Positions 34,730 to 44,834 of a stretch of DNA of 64,000 nucleotides are shown here, in pieces. Under the pieces are notes generated by a model. The model saw only the letters and a program-made list of their open reading frames with translations. It was not told the DNA's origin and did no database searches. The translations under genes were made by a program, and so were the position numbers. Position 1 is the stretch's first letter, and the number at the start of each line of letters is the position of its first letter. The DNA is from Zymoseptoria tritici IPO323. Lineage: Eukaryota; Ascomycota; Dothideomycetes; Mycosphaerellales; Mycosphaerellaceae. Location of the stretch: contig NC_018209.1 of NCBI RefSeq assembly GCF_000219625.1, forward strand, positions 1,612,001 through 1,676,000, written 5' to 3'.

Positions 34730-35390
34730 TTCTCTAATATCTAGTATGTCTATTATAGCTACTACGGCGGTTAGTAAAGTTTTCTAGGTACTAGAGGGCT
34801 CTTTTTCCACCCTGTTTCTCTTTCCTTTCTTTACGAGCGCCCCGCATAGGGTTTGTGCTACACGCCTAGCCTACCTGCCTCGGCAGGTGGTCGGGCATAG
34901 GAAAAGCCACGGCAGTACGATTTTGGCCCTAGGAGGCTTGTTTTCACCCTATTTTGTATCCTCTAGAGTCGATATTATCTCCGTAGCAGTGTCGCGTTTT
35001 AAAGGTGTGTAGCTAAGCTCGGTGGCGTAGTCGCTCGTACAGGTGTAGGAGCGATAATCTCTAATGTCTATTATGTCTATTATAACTTTTACCGCGACCG
35101 GCGCGATATTCTAGGTACTTAAGGGGGCATATTCACTTGCTCGTCCTTCTTTTTAGAGTATGTAGGGCACTGCGGGCCGCCAAACAAGAGATGAAATGCG
35201 GTCGCCGCTCGTCTCGCTTACCTTTACCGGCAGGTAGTCGGGTGTAGGAAAAGCTATAGCAGTACGATTTTGGGCCTAGGAGGCTTCTTTTCGCCCTAAA
35301 TTGCGTCTATTGTGGTCGATATGCTCTCTGCTATAGCGTCGCGCTTTAAGGGCGTGCATCCGAGTCCGGTAGCGCGGTTGTATGTATTAG
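34730..35390. repeat. Diverged tandem duplication, about 325-bp unit
   Basis: The two units share the same order of landmarks: TCTAATRTCTAKTATGTCTATTATARCT, TTCTAGGTACT, GGCAGGTRGTCGGGYRTAGGAAAAGC, GCAGTACGATTTTGG and CCTAGGAGGCTT, then CGCGYTTTAARGGYGTG. They lie in the Gypsy-B leader. Confidence 0.75.
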
Positions 35391-35863
35391 TGCGAGAGCG
35401 CTTTATACCGAGCCTCTATGCGATGTTAGTATCCCTTTTTTATATACTCTTTTGCTCCCTCGGTTTCTTCCTTCTCCTTCTTAGGCTGTATCGACGAGCT
35501 GCTTAGCGTAGGGTGTGCAGCTCGGTAGGGTATAGGGAATGTGTGTGTGTGTTCGTGTGTTCGTGTATTTGGGGTGTATTCGGTAGTAGATCCAGCAATG
35601 TGTACACAGCGATTTGTACATTAAGGTACTTTGTATTTTGAACTTGGACTTTAAACTTGGGTACTTAAGCCTACTGCCCTAGCTAAGGGGCAGAGGTATA
35701 TCGTGATCCTTTCTTCGAAGGAGGGTATTCGTCGTATACGTCGTAAGTACTCGAAAGGCGACTAGCGCTGTTGTCGAGGTCGTAGCTGCTCCGTACTTCC
35801 GCACTGCTGCCTACCCTTTGTATATCCTCCTTCTCCGCTTTCGCGAAGGAAGGAGTCTTACAT

Positions 35864-35872
35864 CGTCTACCA
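35864..35872 (-). promoter_or_regulatory. Probable primer-binding site of Gypsy-B
   Basis: Read on the minus strand, TGGTAGACG begins 3 nt inside the 5' LTR end. Beginning with TGG fits complementarity to a tRNA CCA end; the tRNA was not identified. Confidence 0.45.
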
Positions 35873-35875
35873 AAA

Positions 35876-36158
35876 TGTAAGGGGGGAACTTCTAAAGGTT
35901 CCGATCTCCCGCGGATAGTAGCAGTGCGGACGTACGAGGTAGCATAGGGGGCAAAAAGGGCGGTAAACTGTACAATTAGAGTAAAAGGTAGGGGGGCAAA
36001 AGAGGTAGTATTAAGTGCTCTGTACTATTAGGCCTCGTATGCGTGTTTAGTAGTCGGTGTCCTCCTGGGTAGGTCGATGTCTTAATAATCCTCCGACCTG
36101 CATACGAAGCTGAAGCTAGATACAGACCACACGTGACAGTGCGATATTCCCCACTACA
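35876..36158 (-). repeat. Gypsy-B 5' LTR (right copy)
   Basis: 283 bp, partner of 8375-8657. The target duplication ACCG follows at 36159-36162. Confidence 0.9.
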
Positions 36159-36438
36159 ACCGGTAATATAACGTCGGCCTCTCGTTTAAAAACCGGACTA
36201 AGGAGTCTTACTAATCCGGGCAGCCGCACTTTAGCTGCAAATCCAGCTAACCGACAGGTTATCACTACGCACCCTTATTATTACCAGTCCATCTAAACGG
36301 CATATAGAGCTTCATCTACTCGACTTAGGCTACAAGCTCGTCAAAAAATCACTCTAATATCGCATCATCTCGTCGTACAATTGCCTTATTCCAAACGACC
36401 GAATTTGCACAACAAGCTAACTACCCCCCTTAATTTAG

Positions 36439-37796
36439 GGCATTAGAACGGTAACTCCTTGTCGAACGTATACCTTAACAACATCCCCCTGGACTACGTG
36501 CGAGCTATAGCCGGCTTTGAGAAGCTTCCTAGATTATACTTCCTTCTACGATCATGTAAAACGCCTCCTTAAGAGCTACAGAGCATAATATAGCTATAGC
36601 TAGATTAGTGGACCGATAAGGCGTTCACGCAGCGTCCAAGGGAGCATGCTAACCGCGCTGGCTACTACTTCGTCATCCTACTACGTTACCTGCGTGTTGT
36701 GATCCTTTAAGATGCAGTGCTTCTTTAAGAGCGGTATCTATCGCATAAACTGTAGACTTATTAAGTCTTCAAGCACGAGCTGTGGTTCGCGTTTAAGCAC
36801 CGCTCTAGTTAAGCTATCGCCGAGAACCCTAAGCAGCTGCTGTCGATAGATATTCACCGTGTAACGCTAGCTATTGCCCTCGAGCTAAGCTAGCTAAAGT
36901 CTAAGATTATTGCTCAGAGCATGTTAATAAAGGAGATAGTTACGCACTTCGAGGAGCGTATAAAGGAGATTAGTAAGAGCGCCAACAAGGGCTTGGTCGC
37001 CGCGTTCGAGGGCGTGGTTAGCAGTGCAACGCAGACTATAGGCTCTATGTTAAAGAACGCTAGTATTAACAACACTACCAGCTCTACGAGCAACGCCGCT
37101 ATAGCGTCGCTTATGCCGTCGGTAAATGCATTGGCTGTACTAATGCTAGCCGCCGGAGTAACTCGTAGTAAGGTTAAAGCCGCCGTTCAAGCGATACAAC
37201 ATAGTAAAGAGCTCGTTTACGACGACACGATGCTGTTACTTAAGGATCTTCAAGCACTACTGTTACAGCCTTACGCCGACGACGAGCCCTCGTCGTCGTC
37301 GTCCTTTACAGCCGCCATAGTTAATGCAACGTCCTTCGACAGCAGCCACTTCAACTCCTTACCGATCCGAGCAGCTATAGCTTCTGCTATAGCTCCAGCC
37401 TCGCCACTACGCCGTCCTGTCGATCCAGCTCCTTATCCAGTGTTCGAATACACCAAGCTGAAGGACACAACGGTAACCGTGGCAGCGTTGTAGCGTAAGT
37501 AGTACGACGGCGAGCCTGGCCGACCGTCTGTTAAATACATAGAGCGATACTATAAGGGCAAGTAGCGCAACGAACGCTATAGAGCCCCTAAGGCGTCCAA
37601 CAACTTCTTTAGCACACGCAAGCGGATTATTAATGAAGTATATAAGCTCGCAAGCAGTCGCTTCGGTTTACTAGTATTAGCAATCTAACACCTTAACGAA
37701 CGAGTAGTAAGTAAACGTATGCCCTTACTAAACAAGCTCGCGAGCGTGTTGAAGAGCGAGCAAGGGGTGGCTAAACGGAGGAAGCGTATCGCTTGA
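36439..37796 (+). pseudogene. Crypton-type recombinase relic, 3' segment with GCR1_C-like domain
   Basis: It resumes the frame interrupted at 8003: GG CAT TAG AAC GGT reads GH-x-NGNSLSNVYL (TAG at a Trp position), then NIPLDYVRAIAGF, YYFVILLRYLRVVILQDAVLL, a Ser/Ala-rich linker, EEIVTHFEERIKEI-like helices, and a GCR1_C-type block with GRPSVKYIERYYKGK, RYRAPKASNNFFSTRKRII and VYKLASS. TGA at 37794-37796 is in phase and is not a CpA-type RIP product, so it is probably the genuine stop. With the upstream segment this makes about 840 codons. GCR1_C at the C terminus is typical of fungal Crypton recombinases. Confidence 0.72.
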
Positions 37797-38600
37797 CAAC
37801 GACAGAGGCTTTAGCATTAGGTGCAAGCTGCACCTAATGCCAAAGCCTCCGCCGTTACCGCCGCGATCGTCCGCTCTTACCGGCTCTCGAATCCTTACTG
37901 CGTTTACTGCGTTTCTAGTCGTTTACAGAGCTTGCGAGGGCTTCAAATTCGAGGGGTTTATAGTTGGAGGAAGGGGTTAGATCTTGGATTTGCTCTATAG
38001 CTACTATCTACGCAGTTGTCGGTGGAATGTTATAAAACTTAGAGGGCTCTCAGATACTACTGCAATTAAGGAGCTCGTGCAATATTAAGTCCCTATGTCG
38101 TGTTGTTGTTGTGTAATACAATAGTAAGGAAGTGATGTTAACTATTGTAATCTCTCGTCGCAATTTGGACCCTAAATTCGACGTTCAAATTCGAGCAACG
38201 CCGCTGTTTACGCACACCTTCTGAATTAATGCGCAACGACCGCATGTTCGTAAATTACAACATTTACGCATCTATTAGAACTGCTCGTTGCGAAACTTTT
38301 GAGCTACTCGCGGTGTTGTTAATAATTCTCTACGTTGTGCTGTCGTCTAGGACAGAATCGAGTTCGACGCCTACTGCGATCGCGCCAAGCATTACTACGG
38401 GCGCACCCGCATACATTCCAACCCTAGCAACATAGTTAATACTACTCCGTTCGCGATGATTTTTTAATTAGTGAATAGCGCTGAATTAGGCGGAAAAAAT
38501 GAGCTATACATCACTGTGAACAGAGAAAAATTCGGCCGCTGCGCGGGGCTGCAATATGTGACTGCTATTGGGGTGTATTAGTCGCTTCATTAAAGTGGGG
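37797..38600. other. 3' tail of the Crypton-like element, no intact gene
   Basis: RIP-type composition persists, and at about 38600 it returns to genic composition. It includes a strong palindrome (37805-37850). A 68-codon frame at 38229-38435 has a hydrophobic stretch (LLAVLLIILYVVL) but no other support. Confidence 0.5.
37805..37850. repeat. 22-bp-arm hairpin just after the Crypton stop codon
   Basis: GAGGCTTTAGCATTAGGTGCA pairs with TGCACCTAATGCCAAAGCCTC with one A:C mismatch and an AGC loop. It begins 9 nt after the TGA. It may act in the RNA 3' end or mark an element end. Confidence 0.75.
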
Positions 38601-39375
38601 CCGTGCCCTCGGCTAAATCTGCGTTAATGAGTGCATTAATGAGCTGCACAGGGCGACTAATATATGCTAGATATTTGGATCATCTCCGGCATCCAAGCCT
38701 CGTTCTCCAGTCAGACTGTTCCCATAGACGTTGTCCGGCTCAAGATCGAAGCATTCCGCCTACCTTCTTCAACACGCCAGAGAGGAGAGAGCGAACTATG
38801 CCGCCGTGACGTGGACCAGTAGCCGCGATGGCTCGACAAAGCGGTGAGTCCGAGCGAGCAAGAAGCTGAACGATGAATGTCGAAGCTTTTGCGCGACCCA
38901 AATGCGTACATGCGTTATTTCATTGCTCCTGGGATCATCCCCTTGGCACATCTCCAACGCTGCAAAGAAAGCTGCGCGGTGAACAAACCTGCTCATCCTG
39001 GCTGCACGTCCAGGAGCCGAGTCATGGGGGTTCGTCATCTCACCGTCCACGGAACATGGCATGCTCTCATATGATTTGCGGTGGTGCGGCGGTACTCTTC
39101 ACAAGGGAGCTTCCATCTTTGTTCATGGATGCCGCCGATCAGAATAATGGCGGGGCCTTGCTCGCAGATGCCCGTGGGATGTTTGAAGCACCAACACAGG
39201 GACAATGCTGGCTGGAGCTCCCCGAGGCTTCCGAGCGCATGAGGACCCTCTCATCAGATGCATGCTTACCGACAATGTGTTGTGATGTCCACCTCATCTC
39301 GGCTTTCTATGGCTATATCGTCCGCCTGTCCAAGACGAATCCCCTAGAGCCTCTTGCTCCTCTGCATTTCCGGAC
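38601..39375. other. Region upstream of the permease, no gene called
   Basis: Genic-type composition returns here. A 182-codon plus frame (38873-39421) overlaps the permease start in another frame and has no domain. The promoter of the permease is expected here. Confidence 0.5.
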
Positions 39376-41348
39376 ATGGAACAGAAGGGCATGCCTGCTG
39401 GTCAAGACGACTCCAAGATGACCGAGAAGCAACCAGAGTCCTCAACAACGGTGGAATGGCTCAGCGACGCTCAAGATGCCACCGTCCGCGAGCAGTCCAT
39501 GGGCATCCGCCGCGCTCTCAAGCGGTATCCCAAAGCCGCATTCTGGAGCCTCGCAATGTCCACCACAATCATCATAGAAGGATACGACACTATGCTTATT
39601 GGTAACCTTTTTGCCCAGCCGGCTTTTAAGAAGCACTACGGCCAGAGAACTGCGAAGGGCACCTACCAAATACCGGCGCCGTGGCAGGCTGGCTTGAAGA
39701 ACGGCGCTGACTGTGGTTGTATTGTTGGGCTTTTGCTTTCTGGGTATATCAGCGAAAGACTTGGATTTCGAAAAACGATGCTCGGTGGTCTTGCTCTGAT
39801 TAGCGCTTTTATCTTCATCCAATTCTTCGCGCCGAGTATTGAGGTTTTGCTTGTTGCGCAGATTCTATTCGGTATGTCAATGCTTCCATCGCACCGTTCT
39901 GCGACTCTGATATGGTGTCTTCAGGAATTCCCCTTGGCCTATTCCAAACTCTGCCCATTGTGTACGCTGCAGAGATTGCACCGGTCTCATTAAGACCCTA
40001 CTTGACCAACTACGTCAACATCTGCTGGGTGAGTTGAGCTCGATGGCGACTTTGCAGACAAAGCATACTGATCTCACACACAAGGGCATTGGGCATGTCA
40101 TCGGCTCCGGTATCCTCCGCGGTTCCCTCCAGATTGAGGGCCAATGGGCCTACAGAGTAACTTTCGCCATCCAGTCAGTCTCACAGTCCAGCAATAATCT
40201 GGCGCACCCATGCTGACGTACATCACCAGATGGATCTGGCCCTCCATCCTCATCCCCCTCCTCTTCTTCGCCCCCGAGAACCCCCGCTGGCTCGTCCGCC
40301 GCGGCCGCCTCGCCGAAGCGAAAAAGTCCTCGTGCGAATCTCTTCCCGCGAAGAAACGGACGTCGATCACGACAAGAGCATCGCTCTCATGGTCGTTACC
40401 ACCGAGCACGAGCGACATGTCAACGCCACGACGACTTATGCGGCGTGCTTTCGCGGGCTTGACCGCAAACGCACGTTGATAGCCATGGGTGTGTACGGCG
40501 TTCAGGTTTTGAGCGGCAACCCACTGCGCGGCTCGCTGGCGTACCTTTTGGAGCAGACCGGTCTAGGAAGTAAGCAGGCCTTTGATATGACCAATGTGGA
40601 CAACGCCTTGGCTCTTTTCTCCGGGTTTCTATCGGTAAGCCCATCTCTGCCCTCTTCACCTCTCCAACTGATGACCAGACCGGCTGACACCTCTCTTACA
40701 GTGGGCTCTCCTCCCATTCTTCGGTCGCCGCTCTACATACCTCTGGACACTCGTCATGATATTAGTCACCTTAATACTCGTCGGCGCCCTCGGCGTTCCG
40801 CCAGGGCACTCCTCCGACAAGGCCTACTCCTGGACCATCGCCGCCATCCTCATCATTTCCTCCTTCCTCTACCACCTCGGAATCGGACCCCTCACCAACA
40901 CAATCTGCTCCGAAATCCCTTCCAGCCTACTAAGGAGTAAGACGGTGGTTCTCGCAAGAGGGGCGTACACGGTAAGATCCCGAAGTGCAGAAGGCCTCCG
41001 CTGTCCGAGACTGTCTCCGACGCCGGGTCTTCGTACGTTCCACACTGTCTACGACATTCGCTGACCTGGTACGCTTTTGAGGTGTTGACGATTTGCGCGA
41101 ATGCATTTACCCCGTATCAGTTGAATCCTACGGCGTGGAATTGGGGCGCTAAGACGGGGTTCTTTTGGGCGGGTGGATGTCTCATGTCGATTGTGTTTAC
41201 GTATCTTTGCGTGCCGGAGACGAAGATGAGGACGGCGGCGGAGGTGGATGTTTTGTTTGAGCAGAGGATCTCTTTGAGACGGTTTGCACAGACAAAGGTT
41301 GATTTGGTGGAGGCGATTGGGGGGGAGGAGATTGTGGTTAAGCGATGA
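39376..41348 (+). pseudogene. MAL-type sugar (alpha-glucoside/maltose-like) MFS permease with a one-base frameshift
   Basis: Six exons can be placed: 39376-39871, 39925-40028, 40085-40173, 40230-40634, 40702-40971 and 41082-41348. Donors are GTATGT, GTGAGT, GTCAGT, GTAAGC and GTAAGA; acceptors are AG, mostly with CTGAC branches. The spliced protein has the MFS sugar-porter features PAPWQAGLKNGADCG, LLLSGYISERLGFRKTM, EIAPVSLRPYLTNYVNICW, FFAPENPRWLVRRGRL and TPYQLNPTAWNWGAKTGFFW, about 12 membrane segments, and ends at VVKR. In exon 4 an A5 run at 40321-40325 shifts the frame: one more A would join GRLAEA to KVLVRISSREE. Either the gene is a recent pseudogene or the assembly lacks a base; otherwise it looks intact and not RIP-damaged. 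It would import alpha-glucosides by proton symport (family knowledge). Confidence 0.82.
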
Positions 41349-41841
41349 ATGCGCGCTGTAGGGCCCGTATGCTTCGAAGTGATAGCGGCATCCTCGACTA
41401 AGCGTCAAACGAAGAAGATACGATGGTAATTGCAGAACTTCAGACAGAGATCTCGACGACAGACACAGTCAAACTTGTTCCTGAAGTCCTCACTGGACAG
41501 TTACCAAACAACATATATTCACGTAGCAGCCCTTGAATATTACTGTCAAGCGTCCTTGGAATATTCATGGCTTCGACGGCTGCGTCCTGGTCAAATATTG
41601 ATGGAGTTGATGGTGATGCAAAAACGCCTCCAAGCTTGGCGATGAGATCTGAGCTCCGCCTTGTCCGCCCCGCCGCGCCGCCCAAACCGGTTTCTGCAAA
41701 AAAGTCTCCGACAATTCCAAGGACGGAGGCGCAAATGGCGGGACTGGGCGAGATTATCTCTTCTTCTTCTTCTTCCTCTTGAGAAATCGTCGTCTTCATC
41801 CAGCACTCCTCGAAATCACTCCACCACCAGATCTTCCCACC

Positions 41842-43784
41842 ATGCCCAAGTGGCCCAGGTAAGCTCCATTCACTCACCTCCTCGATCCATCCCATCTTCA
41901 CATGCTAATCCCTCCCTCCCCAGCTGGCTCGGGTCCAACGACCGCGACCGACACTCCAACATCCACGACGAACTCCACCGTCTCCTCCCCTCTCACAACG
42001 ACCACGTCATCACCTCCGCCATTCCCGCCAAAGAAGTCACCCTCGTCGCCCTCCGCCTGAAATACCAGCTCGAAGCCGTCATCCCCTGCGAACTCCCCGA
42101 AGATCGCATCACCCGCCCTCACAGCGATGTCATCACCGACGCTGTGGTCAAGACGGCCAAGTCGGCCGGGAAAGTCAGTGGATCCGACGACGACCATGCG
42201 AGTTGTGTGGTGTACTGTCTCTTGATCTGCAAGAATTGGTTCAAGAGGCAGGCTATGCTGGAGTTGTGGGATGCGGATCTGCATGAGCTGAGAGCAACGG
42301 CTTGCGAGGTGGTGGCTAAGCATATTATTGAGGAGGAGGAGAACTTGAATTATCTCATGCAGGACTTGCTGTTGAAGAGGTATAGCATTGTGGTGGACGG
42401 AGAGGATACCAAGCCCGCCAATGCGATTGAGAAGGCGGTGGATATGCATGCGGTCAGAGTGATTGGAAGCTCGGGATATCAAAAGTGCATTGCGCATCTC
42501 TGGCGTGGTTGGCTGGTGCAGGACGATTCGGACCCGTCTCGCTTTACGGACTACAAGCTGAAGACGTCCACCAACTACTGGGACCACTTCGACCCGGATC
42601 GCATGCGAGTGCCGCAGTATCAAAACGCCGTGCAAGTCGTCATCTCGATCGTCTACCTGGCCTTGTACACCGGAGCCATCAACAGCATCAACCCCGAGGG
42701 AGATCTCGACATCGTAGAAGGGCTGCTCTACATCTTCACTCTTGGCTTCATCTGCGATGAAGCTACCAAATTCTTCAAGATCGGCCGCTTCTACTTTGGC
42801 TTCTGGAACATCTTCAATTCGACGTTGTACTCCCTTCTGACCATCTCCTTCATCCTCCGCATGATCGCTCTCGCTCATCCCCAGGATACCAACGACCGCG
42901 ACCGCTTCAACGCCCTCTCCTACAACTTCCTCGCCTTCTCCGCCCCCATGTTCTGGATGCGGCTGATGCTGTACCTTGACTCCCTCCGCTTCTTCGGCGC
43001 TATGCTCGTCGTGTTGAAAGTCATGATGAAGGAGTCCCTCATCTTTTTCGCGCTCCTCATCGTCGTCCTCATCGGTTTCTTCCAAGCTTTCATCGGCTTC
43101 GATCAGGTCGACAACTCCATCGACGCGACCAACTTCATCACGAAAAATATGCTCAACGCCATCATGGGCGCCGCGGAATTCGACGGGTGGGACAATTTCG
43201 CTCCCCCGTTTGGCTTGATCCTCTACTACATTTACAACTTTGTTATTGTGGTCATCCTGCTCAACATCCTCGTGGCACTGTACAATTCCGCGTACGAGGA
43301 CATCACCGGCAACGCAATCGACGAGTACCTCGCCCTGTACGCCCAGAAAACAATGCAATTTGTCCGCGCGCCGGATGAGAACGTGTACATCGCACCCTTC
43401 AACTTGGTGGAAATCGTGTTCCTCGTGTTGCCATTCGAGTGGTGGATGCCATCGCATCGATACGAGCAGCTCAACGATGCGGTCATGGGGATTGTGTACT
43501 CTCCCGTGCTAGTTCTCACCGCTCTTCTGGAAACGAGGACTGCGAGAATGGTCAAGTTCAATCGCAGCAGGAATGAAAGTGATGATGATACGGTTGAGGA
43601 GTGGGAGCAATTGGAACAGGAAATGGATGTGGAGGGGAATGGCTGGGCGAAGAGAGTGGAGGAGAGTTCGCCGAATGTGGTTGTTGACGGGACGCTGGTT
43701 GAGGTGAGGAAGTTGATGGAAGAGGTGAAGGAGTTGAAGAGGTTTGTTAGGGAGATGACGCCGGGGCCGGAGGGGTCGAAGTAG
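41842..43784 (+). CDS. YVC1: YVC1-like vacuolar TRP cation channel
   Basis: Start ATG at 41842 in a CACCATGC context. Exon 1 is only 17 nt (41842-41858), the intron is 41859-41923 (GTAAGC donor, GCTAAT branch, CCCCAG acceptor) and exon 2 is 41924-43784, giving 625 residues beginning MPKWPSWLG. A cytosolic N-terminal domain (about 1-230) precedes six membrane segments: S1 near 235 (AVQVVISIVYLALYTG), a paired LYIFTLGFICDEATKF, S3-S4 with FWMRLMLYLDSLRFFG, S5 with LIFFALLIVVLIGFF, a pore region near 416 (NAIMGAAEFDGWDNF) and S6 near 434-464 (YNFVIVVILLNILVALYNS). The C terminus is acidic with a coiled-coil end. Yeast Yvc1 releases vacuolar Ca2+ on osmotic or mechanical stress; the same role is inferred. 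The open frame extends upstream of 41842, but splicing identifies this start. Confidence 0.9.
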
Positions 43785-43852
43785 GAGCAAAGACGGTGAC
43801 TTGTTATCGCTGAGATGCCTTATCCGAATCGCCTGCGACTCAAAGGTTTTTT

Positions 43853-44377
43853 TTACATACCACCAACTACGATCCCAGCAACCAACAGTCCGAAGACCAT
43901 CCCGACAGTGTTCGAACAGGCCTCCCTCCTCACAGCGCCGCCTTCCACACCTCCGCCGCTTTCGCCCTCAGGAGTCACGGCACCGTCTCTCGTCCCGCCA
44001 CTCCCGTTCGGATCCGAAGTGTTGACTCCACCGCTACACCCCAACCCGCCCGTTGACGACGCATTCGCTCCATTCCTCAAACAGTCTATAAAGGCGTCTC
44101 GTGCGCGCTGGAGGTCGTTCGGCAGGCCATCGCCTTTGAGTTCACACCAGAACGAACATGGGTTTTGGTAGGTTACGCTTCCGTTGCCGGCGGGTTGGGT
44201 GTTGCAGCAGAGGTTCAAGCGGGGGTGGCTGTGGTTGTGGTTGTGTTGTCAGTGGTGGGTGGATGGTGAGCGGAGAGGGGGTACCGACCCGTTGGGCATT
44301 ATGCAGTTGGGTAGGTTTGTGAGGGCTGGACGATATGTGTCGAAGGTGCAATTGTAGAGGGGCGAATCGGCTGCCAT
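43853..44377 (-). CDS. Small Cys-containing protein with hydrophobic C terminus, possible GPI-anchored surface protein
   Basis: Exon 1 is 44377-44289 (ATG, MAADSPLYNCTFDTYRP), the intron is 44288-44229 (GTCGGT donor, CTGAC branch, CACAG acceptor) and exon 2 is 44228-43853, giving 154 residues. Cysteines are clustered (NCT, NCIMPNG, LCCNT, CSFWCEL, DCLRNG). A Gly/Ser-rich stretch with NAS and NTS N-glycosylation sequons follows, and the tail is a hydrophobic VGMVFGLLVAGIVVGG. That tail fits a GPI-attachment signal or a membrane segment. No N-terminal signal peptide is visible, so an upstream exon may be missing. It is convergent with the YVC1-like gene and ends 68 nt from it. No family is recognised with certainty. 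Confidence 0.65.
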
Positions 44378-44686
44378 GGTGGTGGTGGTTTACGGGGCGC
44401 GGATTCCAGGGGAAGAGTGGAAAGCGATACGCGTGGTGTAGGACGAGTCCCTTGTACGTTCGTGGTTTTGCGAGGTTACACATTATGACGCAGCGTAGGA
44501 TTGTCCTTCGTCTTGGATCCAGCGCTGTGTCTGAGTGGAATATGACACTGCAGAGGGAGTCGTTCCTTCGCGGCGCGGCATTGGCTTGGTGGTCGGCTCT
44601 CCACATACTTGCTCGAAAGAGTAATTTTGGTTTTGAGAGTTTATGTTTCCTTCTCAGGCCGGTCGCATGGGAGATGTTACTTACCA

Positions 44687-44758
44687 CCGCCTCGTTGAAA
44701 CGGATCAGTTGAGCGGAGAACGCCGCCTCGTTGAAACGGATCAGTTGAGCGGAGAACG
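44687..44758. repeat. Tandem duplication, 36-bp unit, two copies
   Basis: CGCCTCGTTGAAACGGATCA and GTTGAGCGGAGAAC together make the unit. The two copies are identical apart from the first base or two. Confidence 0.9.
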
Positions 44759-44820
44759 CGTATCACTTGCTGCAAGCATGATCATACAGCTGTTTCGTTA
44801 TTCGTCCTTGATAGTCGAAA

Positions 44821-44834
44821 CTAGGGTTAGGGTT
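44821..44834. repeat. Short interstitial telomere-like tract
   Basis: CTAGGGTTAGGGTT, two TTAGGG-type units, followed by CATATC. Too short to be more than suggestive. Confidence 0.5.

Larger units (their letters stand above)
34414..35875 (-). other. Gypsy-B 5' leader, noncoding and internally repetitive
   Basis: This lies between the 5' LTR and Gag. It contains a diverged tandem duplication (34730-35390) and GT-rich runs (about 35540-35570). Small open frames, such as 64 codons at 35312-35506, fall inside the repeats and show no domain. Confidence 0.6.
8375..36158 (-). mobile_element. Gypsy-B: RIP-degraded LTR retrotransposon on the minus strand, with nested insertions
   Basis: The ends are 283-bp direct LTRs starting TGTAAGGGGGG and ending ACTACA, flanked by ACCG on both sides (8371-8374 and 36159-36162), a 4-bp target duplication. 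Orientation is minus. After the 5' LTR (35876-36158) a TGGTAGACGATG primer-binding-like segment follows 3 nt inside, and a purine tract AGGAGGGGGACGGA precedes the 3' LTR (8375-8657). The order on the minus strand is a repetitive leader (35.5-34.1 kb), Gag (34.06-31.57 kb), the LINE insertion, protease/RT/RNase H/integrase (26.27-21.9 kb), a repeat-rich spacer, an unrecognised long frame (20.56-17.77 kb), the Gypsy-A insertion and a short tail. Without the two large insertions the element is roughly 13.7 kb. Differences seen between the two LTRs are transitions at CpA/TpG. Confidence 0.88.

Noticed and set aside
6500..38600. Starship giant element with a tyrosine-recombinase captain
   Set aside because: The recombinase resembles Crypton (Ndc10/GCR1_C-like), and the interior is nested retrotransposons with their own target duplications, not cargo genes.
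38873..39421. 182-codon frame upstream of the permease
   Set aside because: No domain, no signal peptide, and it overlaps the permease start in another frame.
41898..43457. 519-codon minus-strand frame opposite the TRP channel
   Set aside because: It is a shadow of the GC-rich YVC1-like coding sequence, His/Glu/Asp-rich and without a domain.
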